A stretch of DNA of 64,000 nucleotides, from positions 17,047,019 through 17,111,018 of the forward strand of contig CM055823.1 of assembly GCA_029582265.1 (NCBI GenBank). Reading direction: 5' to 3'. Shown here piece after piece: positions 31,923-42,060 of the stretch (positions are counted from its first letter, which is position 1; each line of letters begins with the position of its first letter). The notes beneath the pieces were generated by a model. The model ran no database searches and was not told the origin of the DNA. It saw nothing but the letters and a program-made list of their open reading frames with translations. Source of the stretch: Zoroaster sp. YZ-2022 (taxonomy: Eukaryota; Echinodermata; Asteroidea; Forcipulatida; Zoroasteridae). Position numbers and translations under genes: made by a program.

Positions 31923-32388
31923 GTACGCGAGTATACATGTATATCTATCTATATCCACATCACTGGGTTCATCTGATCAGGATTCAATGTCAAGCTGCAA
32001 GCCTGCTCTGATTGTGAGGATATACCCCCTTTAAGAAAGTATCCTCATGAAAGCATTACACTAACTCTAACTGGTTTAATGTAATATGTTAATGGTACAC
32101 TCCCTTTTAATTATAAGATGGTGAGAATTGCTTCTTTCAATAAATTGGATCATGTAAATGCACACTGCAGAATGAGTGGATCAGTTCCACTCAACAGGGC
32201 GATTGCTGTGTTCTGTTCCCAAGTTAAAATGTGTAATAAATTGATTTGTTTACAGGTGTAAAACATTTCTTTCCATCAAATCTGATGAGGGGATTGATTC
32301 TGTAGTTGCCATATCTGCCAAATTAATTTTTGTTTTGGTGATCATTGCAGTTGCAAGCCTTCCAAAAAATGATGATCAAAAATGATTT

Positions 32389-32576
32389 CAATCAGTATGC
32401 GCTTAATTTGATTGTCCTCATTCTCCCGAGGACGATCAGAGCATACTGATTGAAACGTCGAGTTGTAACGTCCAGTTCTTTTCAGAACTAATTACTACGC
32501 AATTGAGAGAATTTCACATGGTGTCACCACAATTAGTCTTACTTATCCTCTTCAACATACAAAGCTACAAGTTTTA
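32389..32576. mobile_element. 188-bp insertion with 12-bp target duplication
   Basis: CAAAAATGATTT is duplicated exactly (32377-32388, 32577-32588). Units 1 and 2 have it once, just before the TTTCAG acceptor. The insert contains AATCAGTATGC...GCATACTGATT dyad symmetry, GAAACGTCGAGTTGTAAC and the stem AGTTCTTTTCAGAACT. The same cassette, inverted, forms the left edge of units B and C (30736, 38952). The long duplication suggests retroposition. The cassette reminds me of 3' ends of Penelope-like elements, which is not certain. Confidence 0.85.
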
Positions 32577-32595
32577 CAAAAATGATTTGTTTCAG

Positions 32596-32745
32596 GCTGT
32601 TGACACTCTAAGCCAGAGAGAGGATCATCAAGTTGCCCAACTAATGTCTCATAAGACAGAAACTCAGAATGCCTACTATGTAGCTGCACAGGGAAACATA
32701 GAAAAAATAAGGACATGCAACATGCTTTCATCAGTTCTGTATAAG
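32596..32745 (+). pseudogene. Recombinase-like catalytic C-terminal exon, unit B (open)
   Basis: 150 nt between TTTCAG and GTATGT, open: AVDTLSQREDHQVAQLMSHK then TETQNAYYVAAQGNIEK. The His and tandem Tyr of the proposed active site are retained. The 188-bp insertion lies immediately upstream, but its target duplication restores the polypyrimidine tract and acceptor. Confidence 0.6.
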
Positions 32746-33324
32746 GTATGTTGGACATAAACTATCAACAATAAAGATTTACATATTTAAGAACAAAAAG
32801 CATTATGGACAATGTGTGAAAATTGTAAATGAACTTTGTATTTTTAAACAAAGAATGATGGCCTTCTATTGTTCGAAAGATTGCTTTTTGAACAGGGTTT
32901 CATTTATTGTTAACAATTAATTAACTCTAATCAGAGTAGTTGAAATAACACTGGATATTTGATGTCAATAAACACCAGCTGTATAATTTGCCAGTGAAGA
33001 CATTCAGAGGCAAAATTATGTTAACTAATATTAAATTAGCGCTAATTATCTCAATTGTAAATGACAAATATTAAAATAGTGTCTATACACAATTTGAAAG
33101 CAGTCTTTCTGCTCTGTTCAGTGGAATCAAAAATCTTAATTTTTTATTTTTAGCTAATTTCGTGATGCCACGTTTCAATTTAAGCTCCTACACTATTGGC
33201 AATCTCAAACATCAACAATTATTAATATTACTCCAGAGACAGAAATTCAACGTTACAATAAATCCAAAAAATATTAAAGATGTTAATTTTTGTTTTCATT
33301 GGAACATTGATAATTTTGTTGTTT

Positions 33325-33365
33325 TGGTCCAAAGAACTGAATCAGCAAAACGTATGAAGTACTTG
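33325..33365 (+). pseudogene. Exon island VQRTESAKRMKYL, unit B
   Basis: Reads (L)VQRTESAKRMKYL before GTAAGT. An acceptor is not obvious here, because the TTTGGTAG of the 760 and 23934 islands is TTTTGGTCC in this copy. The start is approximate. Confidence 0.4.
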
Positions 33366-34100
33366 GTAAGTTTAAAAGCGCAGTGACTGCAGTCTAGTTT
33401 GGTATTAAGGAAAATTACTGCATGCTGAATGATGAGTGCAGTGCAGCCTTTCAAGTTTAGCATGAATGCTACCATACATTGTTTACAAGGAACTCCAGAA
33501 AGGTCTTCAAATAATTTTGTTTGTATGCGTTCTTGCAGATATAGATTGATGCAAGTATAGCTGTGTAAAAAGTATGCTTATCCACATTCACATATGTCAA
33601 CCTTCATGTGATTTAAGACCTCAGAGACTGTGTTTGTTTCTTGCCATGTAAGCTCATTTAATAAGGGAATAACAGTTTGTTGCTTGGTCTTTACCGCAGG
33701 TTAATGACCGGCTATGGGTGTGGTCACGGGCAATAAGGACCTCGCCTTTATGCTCGCATCAATTTCATTTCCAAAATGTAAAACATGTGCAATTTTTGTT
33801 GAATAAACTCAAAACAATCTTCGTCATTCTGATTGCTTTAAAATCCGCGTTGGCTTTGCACAAAACAGCTGGGAAACAGCTAACCATGTCTTTATCATCC
33901 ATTAATACACCCCAAGTGATTACGTTTTGTCCAATCAGATTGTCTCAACTGTCTTGGGCATTTATGAATAACAGTTAATGCTGCCCTTTAGTCTGAAATC
34001 CTCATTGAATGCATTCTTTTACTTAATAATGTGTCTTCTATCTTTGATTTCTTAATGTTAGGTTGCAGCAGCATCTACATCTTTTTATGCCCTTGTCATA

Positions 34101-34665
34101 AACTACTCAAAAAAATTAAAGGATCAAACATTTGCCTTTGGAAATTTCAGCCAGGTGTATACCTCATTGATTTTACTTATTGTACACTGCAGCACATGTT
34201 CATGCTTGGTTAAGCACCAGAGAATGTCACATGATGCAATTGCTCAGTCATGTGTTTCAGAGTCCAGTTGACTGGAAGGATCAAAAAGCATTTGGTGATG
34301 TGCATTGGTCAGGTATTGCACAATTTCAAGATGGCCATCTTTCACTGTCTTTGCACATTAATACTGGTGGTAGTCACTTGTGGTGCTGTTCGGAGACAAC
34401 TTACTGAAGATGAAGTTGCCAGAGCAGTTCAAATGATTGAAGATGGGATGACTCAGAGGCAAGTGGCTGATAGACTTGGAGTGTCTCAGAGTGTCATTAG
34501 TAGAGGTGTACAGAGGTACAGAGAGACTGGTCAGTACCATAGGAGGCCTGGACAAGGTCGGCCAAGGGCCACAACCCCTGCCCAAGACCACTACCTGAGA
34601 ATTCTGACCACTAGGAACCTGTTCCATATACAGCTGTACAACTGCGTGGTGCCTTCCACAATGCA
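34101..34665 (+). pseudogene. Tc1/mariner transposase fragment, first copy
   Basis: ACTACTCAAA.AAATTAAAGG at the left resembles Tc1-type terminal repeats next to TA. The ORF 34250-34672 contains RRQLTEDEVARAVQMIEDGM, TQRQVADRLGVSQSVISRGV and GQGRPRATTPAQDHYLRI, the paired-like DNA-binding half of Tc1 transposases (residues 48-120). After TRN the frame shifts (the next phase reads YTAVQLRGAFHNAT). It then stops at an ATA tract belonging to another element. The catalytic DDE half is absent, so it is dead. Sequences at 20455 and 59385 show the empty TA site. Confidence 0.88.
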
Positions 34666-34777
34666 ACAGTAATAATAATAATAATAAAGATTTATAGCGC
34701 GCACATATCCATCCTGCTGGGCACTCAAGGCGCGGAAACAAAGAAAAAACATGAATACAAACAATATACAATCATAG
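34666..34777 (-). mobile_element. LINE 3'-tail fragment truncating the Tc1 copy
   Basis: On the minus strand CGCGCCTTGAGTGCCCAGCAG, GATGGATATGTGCGCGCTAT and AAATCTTTATTATTATT match the LINE 3' UTR at 20250-20328. Only about 110 bp remain. Its tail abuts the Tc1 reading frame. Confidence 0.85.
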
Positions 34778-37539
34778 TGTAGGGGAGTGGAATTCTCCCG
34801 TACTGTAAGCAGTAAATATAAACAAATAAAATCATGAAAGCTTTTTTTTTTGACTCAGAGACTGGGCCAGTCTAATACTGAGCCAGTACTAAAATGATCA
34901 AAAACAAACTGAACTTCTGAGTGCAATTTTGGCCCCCTCTGTTACTTAATCTAATGTAAAGGAAAACATAACATCAAATCAAAACAAGGTAATTTAAGTC
35001 CATCCTAGCTCAACCCAAGAAGACTATTATAAACAAACTCTAGCCAGTGTCCACTTATAAGCCCCCCAGAGTATTGAGTTAACTACTTTACCATATGGCC
35101 AAAGGAATGTCCACACAGCGACTTTGTCTTGGTGACCATGAGACAGGGATGCCCACCTACAATCAACTTTTCCCTTCAAAATACACTAAGTTAAGGAAAG
35201 TCTGTAGGGGGGTGGAATTCTCCCTGTACTTATACTATTTTTGCTGGTGGATTTTATTTTCCCCTAAGTAAAATGGGAAGTTTCCCTGTCATTTATATAT
35301 AATTGTTTTCTTATCTCCTTATGTTATAAGAGTGGTTCCCCTAAGTGGCCCCCTGACTAAATTTGGTTTACTTTATAGTTTATTGTTTTAGTGTACCAGG
35401 CCATTCACCTGCGTGGTTCCCTGACTTAAGTTGGTTAATTTTAGTAAATGTATTATTGTCCTGGCACTGACCTGGCCATGAGGTGGTCAGTGAGCAGTTA
35501 GGCAGCAGACAGAAAGCATGTGGTTTTAAAGTTACGGACACTAGCTGCCTTGTTTCCCATTTGCTGCTCAATAATCTGGTGAGTTTTTCCTTTAAAATTG
35601 TCTTTAGTTATTTCTTTTATACAGATGTATAAATGACTTCATTAGATAATATGTATTACCTCAAGATGTTTAGATTACTGTATTTATTTTGTTTAGGGAT
35701 CTTAAGACTTTTGTTTAAGTTTTGATCTTTATAGAATTAGGGCTAAAACCTTTCAGATATTGGAAATATAACCTCATTTTAAAAGGTGATTCGTACTTTC
35801 AGTATAGAGTTTCAAAACCTAGAACTTTGTCACTGATGTTTTGTTAAGATTTATGAAGTTAAGTTTTGCCAAGAGAGTTTTTTTGTGAAACATTTTCCAT
35901 AAAGTATCTTCTTAATTGAAACTCTTCTACTGCATCGAAAACTTGGTTTGCCATGAACTTTGGACTCATATATCTTTTTAAGGATCAATTTATATTTTGC
36001 ATTTGTTTTCTATAATTTTTATGCTAGTAGACCTACATGTACATATGTGAGTTGTTTATCAAGATTAGCTCCACTGACCATGCCATGTGCATATACTGTA
36101 GCTTCCTTTGTCCTCAAGATAAGTAGGAGGATTTGCATATTTAATGAGCTCCACAGGGTTGTATGCACACAGGCAACTCATTGGGTTAGCACTTGGGATA
36201 TAGAGTTTCTTGAAAGTGTAATCTTATTTAAATTTGTAAGAGTTAGCCATCATAAGTCATTTTGTTATTTTTTTGTTTCTTCATATTTTGATTCATGTAC
36301 TGTATCTTTAATCATTTTTTGGTATCTTTCTTTGTATTTACAGGTTAATGTCTGAATGTGCTTAAAAGTAATTCACTATTAGCGCTGTGTTGGTTTTGGT
36401 TTTTTTTTAGTTTGGTTTTTTTTTAGTTTGCATTTTAAGTTGTTTTTTAGTTTGGGTTTTTTAGTTTGCATTTTAAGTTATTTTTTTAGTTTAAACTTCA
36501 GTTTGCATTTCATTTTCAGCTCGAATTTCAGTTTGAATTTTCGATTTAAGTTGATTTTTATAGTACTTTTTAATTTGGTTTTAATTGGTGATTTTAAAGT
36601 TTTTTTTCTTTCTTTAATTCAATTTGCTGAAATCTCTTTGGTCAAGTTGACTCGATTTACTTTGGTTCGGCAGAACTAGTTTTTTTTTATTATCGCACTT
36701 AAATAATACGGAGTCAAGAGTAAAGTGATTTTTCTTTTACTTGTTTACTGATTCGAGGAATCATAATAAATTCACAGTTCAGTTTTTTTAAGAAAGAAAT
36801 ATTATTTACTTGTCCCAATTTATTTAAGGAAAATTCGCGACCCTATCATTAGATCCATGTTCCTCTCTCGCTGTAGCTATCCCCGTTGTCGTTGTTACCC
36901 TGGTGAACCATTTTTCCAGGTTACACGTGCAGCACATAAGCAACCAGACTATATAAAGCGTTGAAGAGTGAGTTCTGGGCTCGGTTTTTCCCAACGGAGC
37001 TCGCCGTTGATCAAGACCTAAAAACCGAAAGACCTAAAGATTTAAAGACTCCAAGATGCTGGCTTTGTTTTCCAACAGAGCCTGTCACCGATGACTACAC
37101 GAAATACTTTATTCCAAGATTCTCATCGCAGCAGAGAGATAAAGAAACACACAGACACACAAATAATGCATTCTATAGCGTTTCTTACACTTTATTAAAC
37201 ACACAGATTGCGCTTAGTATTATAGCGACCACGGCTACCAACCGCAGCACAGCAGAGCAGTGCGTGCGTGCAGTAAGTAGATTGGAGTTTATACATAATT
37301 AATTGTCTAATCAAGAGAGGGCGCTATGTATATTTTGTGATTATTGAGATTGGTAAATAAAATACACAGTTCGTGAATTTCCCTAACGGTTAAAGTCAAC
37401 CTTTCGACTGAAAGTGTCCGTTTTATCATGTCTGCTTGTCATAGAAACCAATTATTAAACACCTTCCCCTGAGATTTCCTGGATGACGACGAGGGTTTTA
37501 TTTAGTTTATTCATCTCATAGCTACCCCGAATCGTTACA
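34778..37539. mobile_element. LTR-like block, first copy
   Basis: TGTAGGGG.GTGGAATTCTC occurs at 34778 and again at 35203, and the block ends CGAATCGTTACA (37539), giving TG...CA borders. A TATA box (TATATAAAG, 36950-36958) and, 400 bp later, AATAAA (37356-37361) sit where an LTR would have promoter and polyadenylation signal. No pol or gag frame, primer-binding site or target duplication is visible. It may be a solo LTR or another non-coding repeat. T-rich AGTTTGCATTTTAAGTT repeats lie at 36390-36560. The 131-codon frame at 35960-36355 has no support. Confidence 0.4.
36950..36958 (+). promoter_or_regulatory. TATA-box-like motif in LTR-like block
   Basis: TATATAAAG, followed by a more GC-rich stretch (GGGCTCGGTTTTTCCCAACG) as in many LTR R/U5 regions. 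The second copy (about 44211-44219) has mutated to TATATACAG. Confidence 0.4.
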
Positions 37540-37578
37540 ATAAAATGTATACATACATGTACATGACTTGTATACAGT

Positions 37579-37672
37579 ATGCATGGATCCGTGTGTATAC
37601 ATAAATGTGAAATTTTCAACTTTACATGCATGGATCCGTGTGTATACATAAATGTGAAATGTTCAACTTTAC
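37579..37672. repeat. 47-bp tandem duplication
   Basis: ATGCATGGATCCGTGTGTAT / ACATAAATGTGAAATTTTC / AACTTTAC is repeated once with one substitution (units at 37579 and 37626). It recurs in the second tandem copy at about 44836-44930. Confidence 0.9.
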
Positions 37673-37779
37673 AGCCCCTTTGTGGACGTGGATACCGGAT
37701 GGTCACATATGTATTGTGTGAATATGCGCGCTGGAGTTTGGATAGCTAAATTGCGGGACAAAATAATATTATGAGACCA

Positions 37780-37839
37780 AACCAGTAATGTTCTAGCCTT
37801 GATCAAGGCGCCTTGATCAAGGCTAGAACATTACTGGTT
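37780..37839. repeat. Perfect 60-bp palindrome
   Basis: The first 30 bases (AACCAGTAATGTTCTAGCCT, then TGATCAAGGC) are exactly reverse-complemented by the next 30, with no spacer. The second tandem copy (45041-45099) is 59 bp and imperfect in the right arm (GATCAAACTAG for GATCAAGGCTAG). The interspersed ATTCAGCAGCAACGG repeat follows directly. Confidence 0.97.
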
Positions 37840-38543
37840 CATTTATTCAGCAGCAACGGTCATGACCATAATGATTATTTCGGGTATTATTTTCAGTCAC
37901 TAAGTTAATCTAAAACAAGTACTCTGATTCCATGCCCTGTTGATCGTGACGATACTGTCCCTTTAAGTTATGTACTGCATGGACAGTGGTACAGAAAGCG
38001 AAAACTATCTTTAAAATCCACTTTTATGATGGTTTTCGGACTTGATTTCCCTTCTAAAAAAATCCTCCCCTTCAGAAAATAGAAGGATCCTATTATAGTT
38101 GCCACTACGCATGCACAATGACTGTGTTGGTCACTAATTGTGGAGTTTACAAGATCAGACTGACAGTGACATGACTGAGGAACTCGTATACCAAAATGAC
38201 TGATTTTCATGAAATAAATATCATGGAATAATTTGAAGTATATGTCCATCATCATCCATATGTTCTCCACCTTACCAGGTAGGTAAGATTACATTATTGG
38301 TTATATTTAATGAAAAATAGTGGCGGCCAGATACGACATTCTACCCTCTGCAAAATCTACCTTGACTGTGCAGTATAGAAGAGGATGGGCATGGGGAGGG
38401 GGGAAACAAATTATGAAATTAAGTTTTACAACAACTGGTATTTTACCAGGAATTGTTCCCATGATGGATGTATATGCATGCAGTTGAGTATGCATTGATC
38501 ATGACTGTTTGCGGTGACACCATGTCATGTAGAAATTCTCTTT

Positions 38544-38545
<2 letters not shown>

Positions 38546-38621
<76 letters not shown>

Positions 38622-38925
38622 TGGACTTATATGGCACACGTATCCACCAAATTGGTGCTCATTGGGCTCATAAATCATTCCTGAAACCATCTCAGCTCCC
38701 TGATGAGGAGTATAAAGTACAGCTCAATTGCTGCCATTTCAGCGCATATGGACTAATCAAACACAACAACCAACTCTGCCCTCACAGCTAACGGGTACCC
38801 ATTTACCCCAGGGTGGAGAGAAGCAATTATCATAAAGTGTCTTGCTCAAGGACACAAGTACCCCGGTCACGGTTGGGATTCGAACCCACATTCTGACGAC
38901 TCAGCCATCAGAATACAAATCCGAT
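38546..38925 (-). mobile_element. ATA microsatellite (about 25 repeats) plus SINE, first copy
   Basis: An (ATA)n tract at 38546-38620 is the tail of a minus-strand SINE whose head lies near 38880-38925. TGGGTTCGAATCCC (B box) is seen on the minus strand, and the body shares TACCCATTT.CCC..GGGTGGA and TCAGCTCCCTG with the SINEs at 25546 and 53489. Poly-Asn, poly-Tyr and poly-Leu frames over the tract are artefacts of the repeat. Confidence 0.85.
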
Positions 38926-39484
38926 GCACAAAAACCGCATAGTGATGTAAACAGTTCTGAAAAGAACCGGTTGGTTACAACTTGACGTTGCGATCAGTAT
39001 GCTCTGATCGCCTTCCCCTATAAATGTTTAAAAGATTAAAGTTATAGCTGTTCTTGAACAAAACCTTTATCTCTTTTGAAACAAAGCAATTGCTCGGAAA
39101 GTATATAGTGGTGAGTTTATTTATTTCCTCACTGAACTGTACAAAGTTAAATGTGTTTCAGTGAAAATCAATCAATGAGTTCTGCCAATTTATGTTCAAT
39201 CAAAGCATTCATAAGTAAGTCAGTCAGAAAAATGCTGGATGTGTCAGGGGAAAAAATTATCATGATGAATATATTGCACTGAGTATCAAAAGCATCAAAA
39301 GCCATTCAATTTTTATACATTTACATGTCGTTGGCCAGGGATCACACCCCCATGGAAGCCGCTGTCTGGGGATCACAAGGATAGGCTTTTTCAAAGTCAC
39401 GATATTAAGTATTAAGTATTGGGTTTGGAACCTGAGCTGTTTAGCCTTATTAGAATTACTGATACAATACATTTCTCATTTCAG

Positions 39485-39604
39485 GTTTACAAACACAAGA
39501 CAGAACATCTTGGACCTGCCACAGTCATATTGAATGAAACTCTAGAGAGGCAACTATGAGCTTCTACATAAAATACACACGGCCTGCCTCCAGTGGGTGT
39601 TCAG
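39485..39604 (+). pseudogene. Recombinase-like exon VYKHKTEHLGPATVIL, unit C (stop)
   Basis: Keeps the full AAGACAGAACATC, so VYKHKTEHLGPATVILNETL is readable. One base is then missing near GAGAGGCAACTATGAGC, giving a TGA where unit 2 reads GRQLMSLYIKY. GTTAGA donor. Confidence 0.62.
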
Positions 39605-39948
39605 GTTAGAATTCTTATTCTCACCCTCTATGTCAAATTTCTTTTTATATATTTATAATACACGTGCATCTTGTCGATTTTTTTTCCTTAATGGCTAAAA
39701 TACGGAAACAAAGGGTTCTGAAATTTACATGAACCGTGAACTAGAGTCTTGAATTGTTTCTTGCAAGTCCAGACATATATAGTTTGATCTTCATATAGTC
39801 ATGTATAGTATAACGCCCCCATGGGATTGTCAATGCTTAATTATTGTAAATCCTCAGTCAGACATGATCAGTTTACTTTATTCTCAGAGGAAGAAATTTA
39901 ACTATAAATATATATCGATGGAAATAATGCGAACACTAAGCATACCAG

Positions 39949-40042
39949 GTGCTATGAGGTCAGAACATTCACCTTTGTTTGTTGGGACAGGAGGCAAACC
40001 ATCATCATATATGCAATCATATGCAAAACAGCTACAACAAAG
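39949..40042 (+). pseudogene. Recombinase-like exon GAMRSEHSPLFVGTGG..., unit C (open)
   Basis: 94 nt between CATACCAG and GTATGT, with entry and exit phases fitting its neighbours. It reads (G)AMRSEHSPLFVGTGGKPSS then YMQSYAKQLQQ. It is the only open copy of this exon in the window. Family members have a similar PLF....GKP......Y.K.LQ segment. Confidence 0.6.
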
Positions 40043-40795
40043 GTATGTGAGTATTATATCTATCTATAGATCACTGGGTTTATCTGAGTTCATCTAGAAC
40101 TATCAGTGCAGGATTCAGTGTCAAGCTGCAAGCCTGCTCTGATTGTGATGATATACCCCCTTTAAGAAAGCATCCTCATGAAAGCATTACACTAACTCTA
40201 ACTGGTTTAAGCATAAAAGGGGTTTGGATACATCCCTTCATTACCATTGCAATATCCAACATACTTTTATACATACAAATTCAAGTTGCAGGATGTCAGT
40301 GTATGATGTTATCCAAAATATTTTGAGAGCGGGAATGAAAGGGTAATTTCTTTCCCTAATTATTTCAGGGAGTAACTGAGTGAATTATACTTGTAATGTA
40401 ATATGTTAATGGTACCGAAATACTGAACACTCTGAGAAGTTATTCCACTTGACAGTGTGAAATGTATGAATGAAATACTCAAATTTTAAATGGATCATTG
40501 GACATTGAAACATTTCCACATTTTAACAAATACAAACAAATGTGAACATATTTTCTACAGTTTGGCTTCTATACATCTCTTGATTCTATAAGTATATGGA
40601 TGTATTCACATTCATTTATTAACCATTGGTGTATATACACTCCCTTTTAATTATAAGATGGTGACAATTGCTTCTTTTAATAAGTTGGATCATGTAAATG
40701 CACACTGCAGAATGGGTGGATCAGTTCCACTCAACAGGGCGATTGCTGTGTTCTGTTCCCAAGTTAAAATATGTAATAAATTGATTTGTTTACAG

Positions 40796-40868
40796 GTGTA
40801 AAACATTTTATTCCATCAAATCTGATGAGGGGATTGATTCTGTAGTTGCCATATTTGCCTAATTAATA
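40796..40868 (+). pseudogene. Recombinase-like exon CKTFYSIKSDEGIDSVVAIF, unit C
   Basis: Joined to the AG left by the previous exon it reads (R)CKTFYSIKSDEGIDSVVAIF, then a stop soon after. The next exon is deleted in this unit. Confidence 0.45.
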
Positions 40869-41253
40869 TTTGTTCTGGTGATCATTGTAGTTGCAAGCCT
40901 TCCAAATTCATGTTTTGAGGACACACGAAACACTTTCAGTGTACATGAATTAGGCGCGTGATGCAAAACAATCTTTGTCATTCTGATTGTTTCAAATCCG
41001 CATTGGCTTCGCACAAAACAGCTGGCAAACAGCTAGCACATACATGTATGCACTGCTGTGATTTTCATAAGACACGTCTTTATCATCCATTAATACACCC
41101 AAAGTGATTACGTTTTGTCCAATCGATCAGATTGTCTCAACTGTCTTAGGCATTTATGAATAACAGTTAATGCCACCCTTTAGTCTGAAATCCTCATTGA
41201 AGGCATTCTTTTACTTAATAATGTGTCTTCTATCTTTGATTTCTTAATGTTAG

Positions 41254-41325
41254 GTTGCAGCAGCATCTACATCAGGAATACACACTGATGAGGACCCTCT
41301 TACAAGTACATCATTTGTATGCCAG
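41254..41325 (+). pseudogene. 72-nt exon island VAAASTSGIHTDEDPLTSTS, unit C
   Basis: Open, with TTAG acceptor and GTAAAG donor, identical in reading to the unit 1 island. A Tc1-like element is inserted about 60 bp into the following intron. Confidence 0.55.
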
Positions 41326-41386
41326 GTAAAGAATTTGTTTTGGCTCATCCAAAATTAATCATGCCTTTGATGCCCTTGTCATACAC

Positions 41387-41948
41387 TACTCAAACAAATT
41401 AAAGGATCAAACATTTGCCTTTGGAAATTTCAGCCAGGTGTATACCTCATTGATTTTACTTATTGTACACTGCAGCACATGTTCATGCTTGGTTAAGCAC
41501 CAGAGAATGTCACATGATGCAATTGCTCAGTCATGTGTTTCAGAGTCCAGTTGACTGGAAGGATCAAAAAGCATTTGGTGATGTGCATTGGTCAGGTATT
41601 GCACAATTTCAAGATGGCCATCTTTCACTGTCTTTGCACATTAATACTGGTGGTAGTCACTTGTGGTGCTGTTCGGAGACAACTTACTGAAGATGAAGTT
41701 GCCAGAGCAGTTCAAATGATTGAAGATGGGATGACTCAGAGGCAAGTGGCTGATAGACTTGGAGTGTCTCAGAGTGTCATTAGTAGAGGTGTACAGAGGT
41801 ACAGAGAGACTGGTCAGTACCATGGGAGACCTGGACAAGGTCAGCCAAGGGCCACAACCCCTGCCCAAGACCGCTACCTGAGAATTCTGACCACTAGGAA
41901 CCTGTTCCATATACAGCTGTACAACTGCGTGGTGCCTTCCACAATGCA
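41387..41948 (+). pseudogene. Tc1/mariner transposase fragment, second copy
   Basis: CATA/CACTACTCAAACAAATTA keeps a better left terminus than the first copy. The ORF 41533-41955 again holds the paired-like DNA-binding half with GQGQPRATTPAQDRYLRI and the same frameshift after TRN, so both derive from one dead copy. Confidence 0.88.
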
Positions 41949-42060
41949 ACAGTAATAATAATAATAATAAAGATTTATAGCGCGCACATATCCATCCTGC
42001 TGGGCACTCAAGGCGCGGAAACAAAGAAAAAACATGAATACAAACAATATACAATCATAG

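Larger units (their letters stand above)
30736..34100 (+). repeat. Unit B: partial paralogous unit
   Basis: Begins at GAACCGGTTGGTTACAACTT, like unit C at 38962. It carries the recombinase-like exons at 31399, 31834, 32256 and 32596, the VQRTES island ending 33365, and the start of the VAAAST island at 34062. The 5' exon islands of units 1 and 2 are absent. AT-rich introns between islands hold nothing else I can call. Confidence 0.85.
34084..41366. repeat. First copy of a 7.27-kb near-identical tandem unit
   Basis: Sequence from the Tc1 fragment through the LTR-like block, palindrome, ATA tract and SINE to the start of the unit C module recurs at 41367-46490. The offset is 7283 bp at the left and 7262 bp at the right. 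Most differences I see are 1-3 base indels, many in homopolymers, rather than substitutions. Confidence 0.9.
38950..41390 (+). repeat. Unit C: partial paralogous unit
   Basis: Contains exon islands at 39485, 39949, 40796 and 41254. The catalytic AVDTL exon and VQRTES island are deleted: at about 40905 the sequence jumps from CAAGCCTTCCAAA to TTCATGTTTTGAGGACAC, which in unit 1 lies 1.2 kb further on. Confidence 0.85.

Noticed and set aside
32389..32576. Hammerhead ribozyme in the GAAACGTC-containing cassette
   Set aside because: GAAAC is present, but no CTGATGA core with a matching stem II can be placed; recorded only as a resemblance to Penelope-like 3' sequence.
35960..36355. 131-codon ORF in the LTR-like block (and 43232-43654)
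   Set aside because: Cys/Phe/Ser-rich reading of T-rich DNA; conserved between the two copies only because the duplication is near-identical.
38468..38791. Long homopolymeric Asn, Tyr and Leu open frames
   Set aside because: They are the six readings of an (ATA)n microsatellite and its SINE flank; the same happens at 45705-46053.
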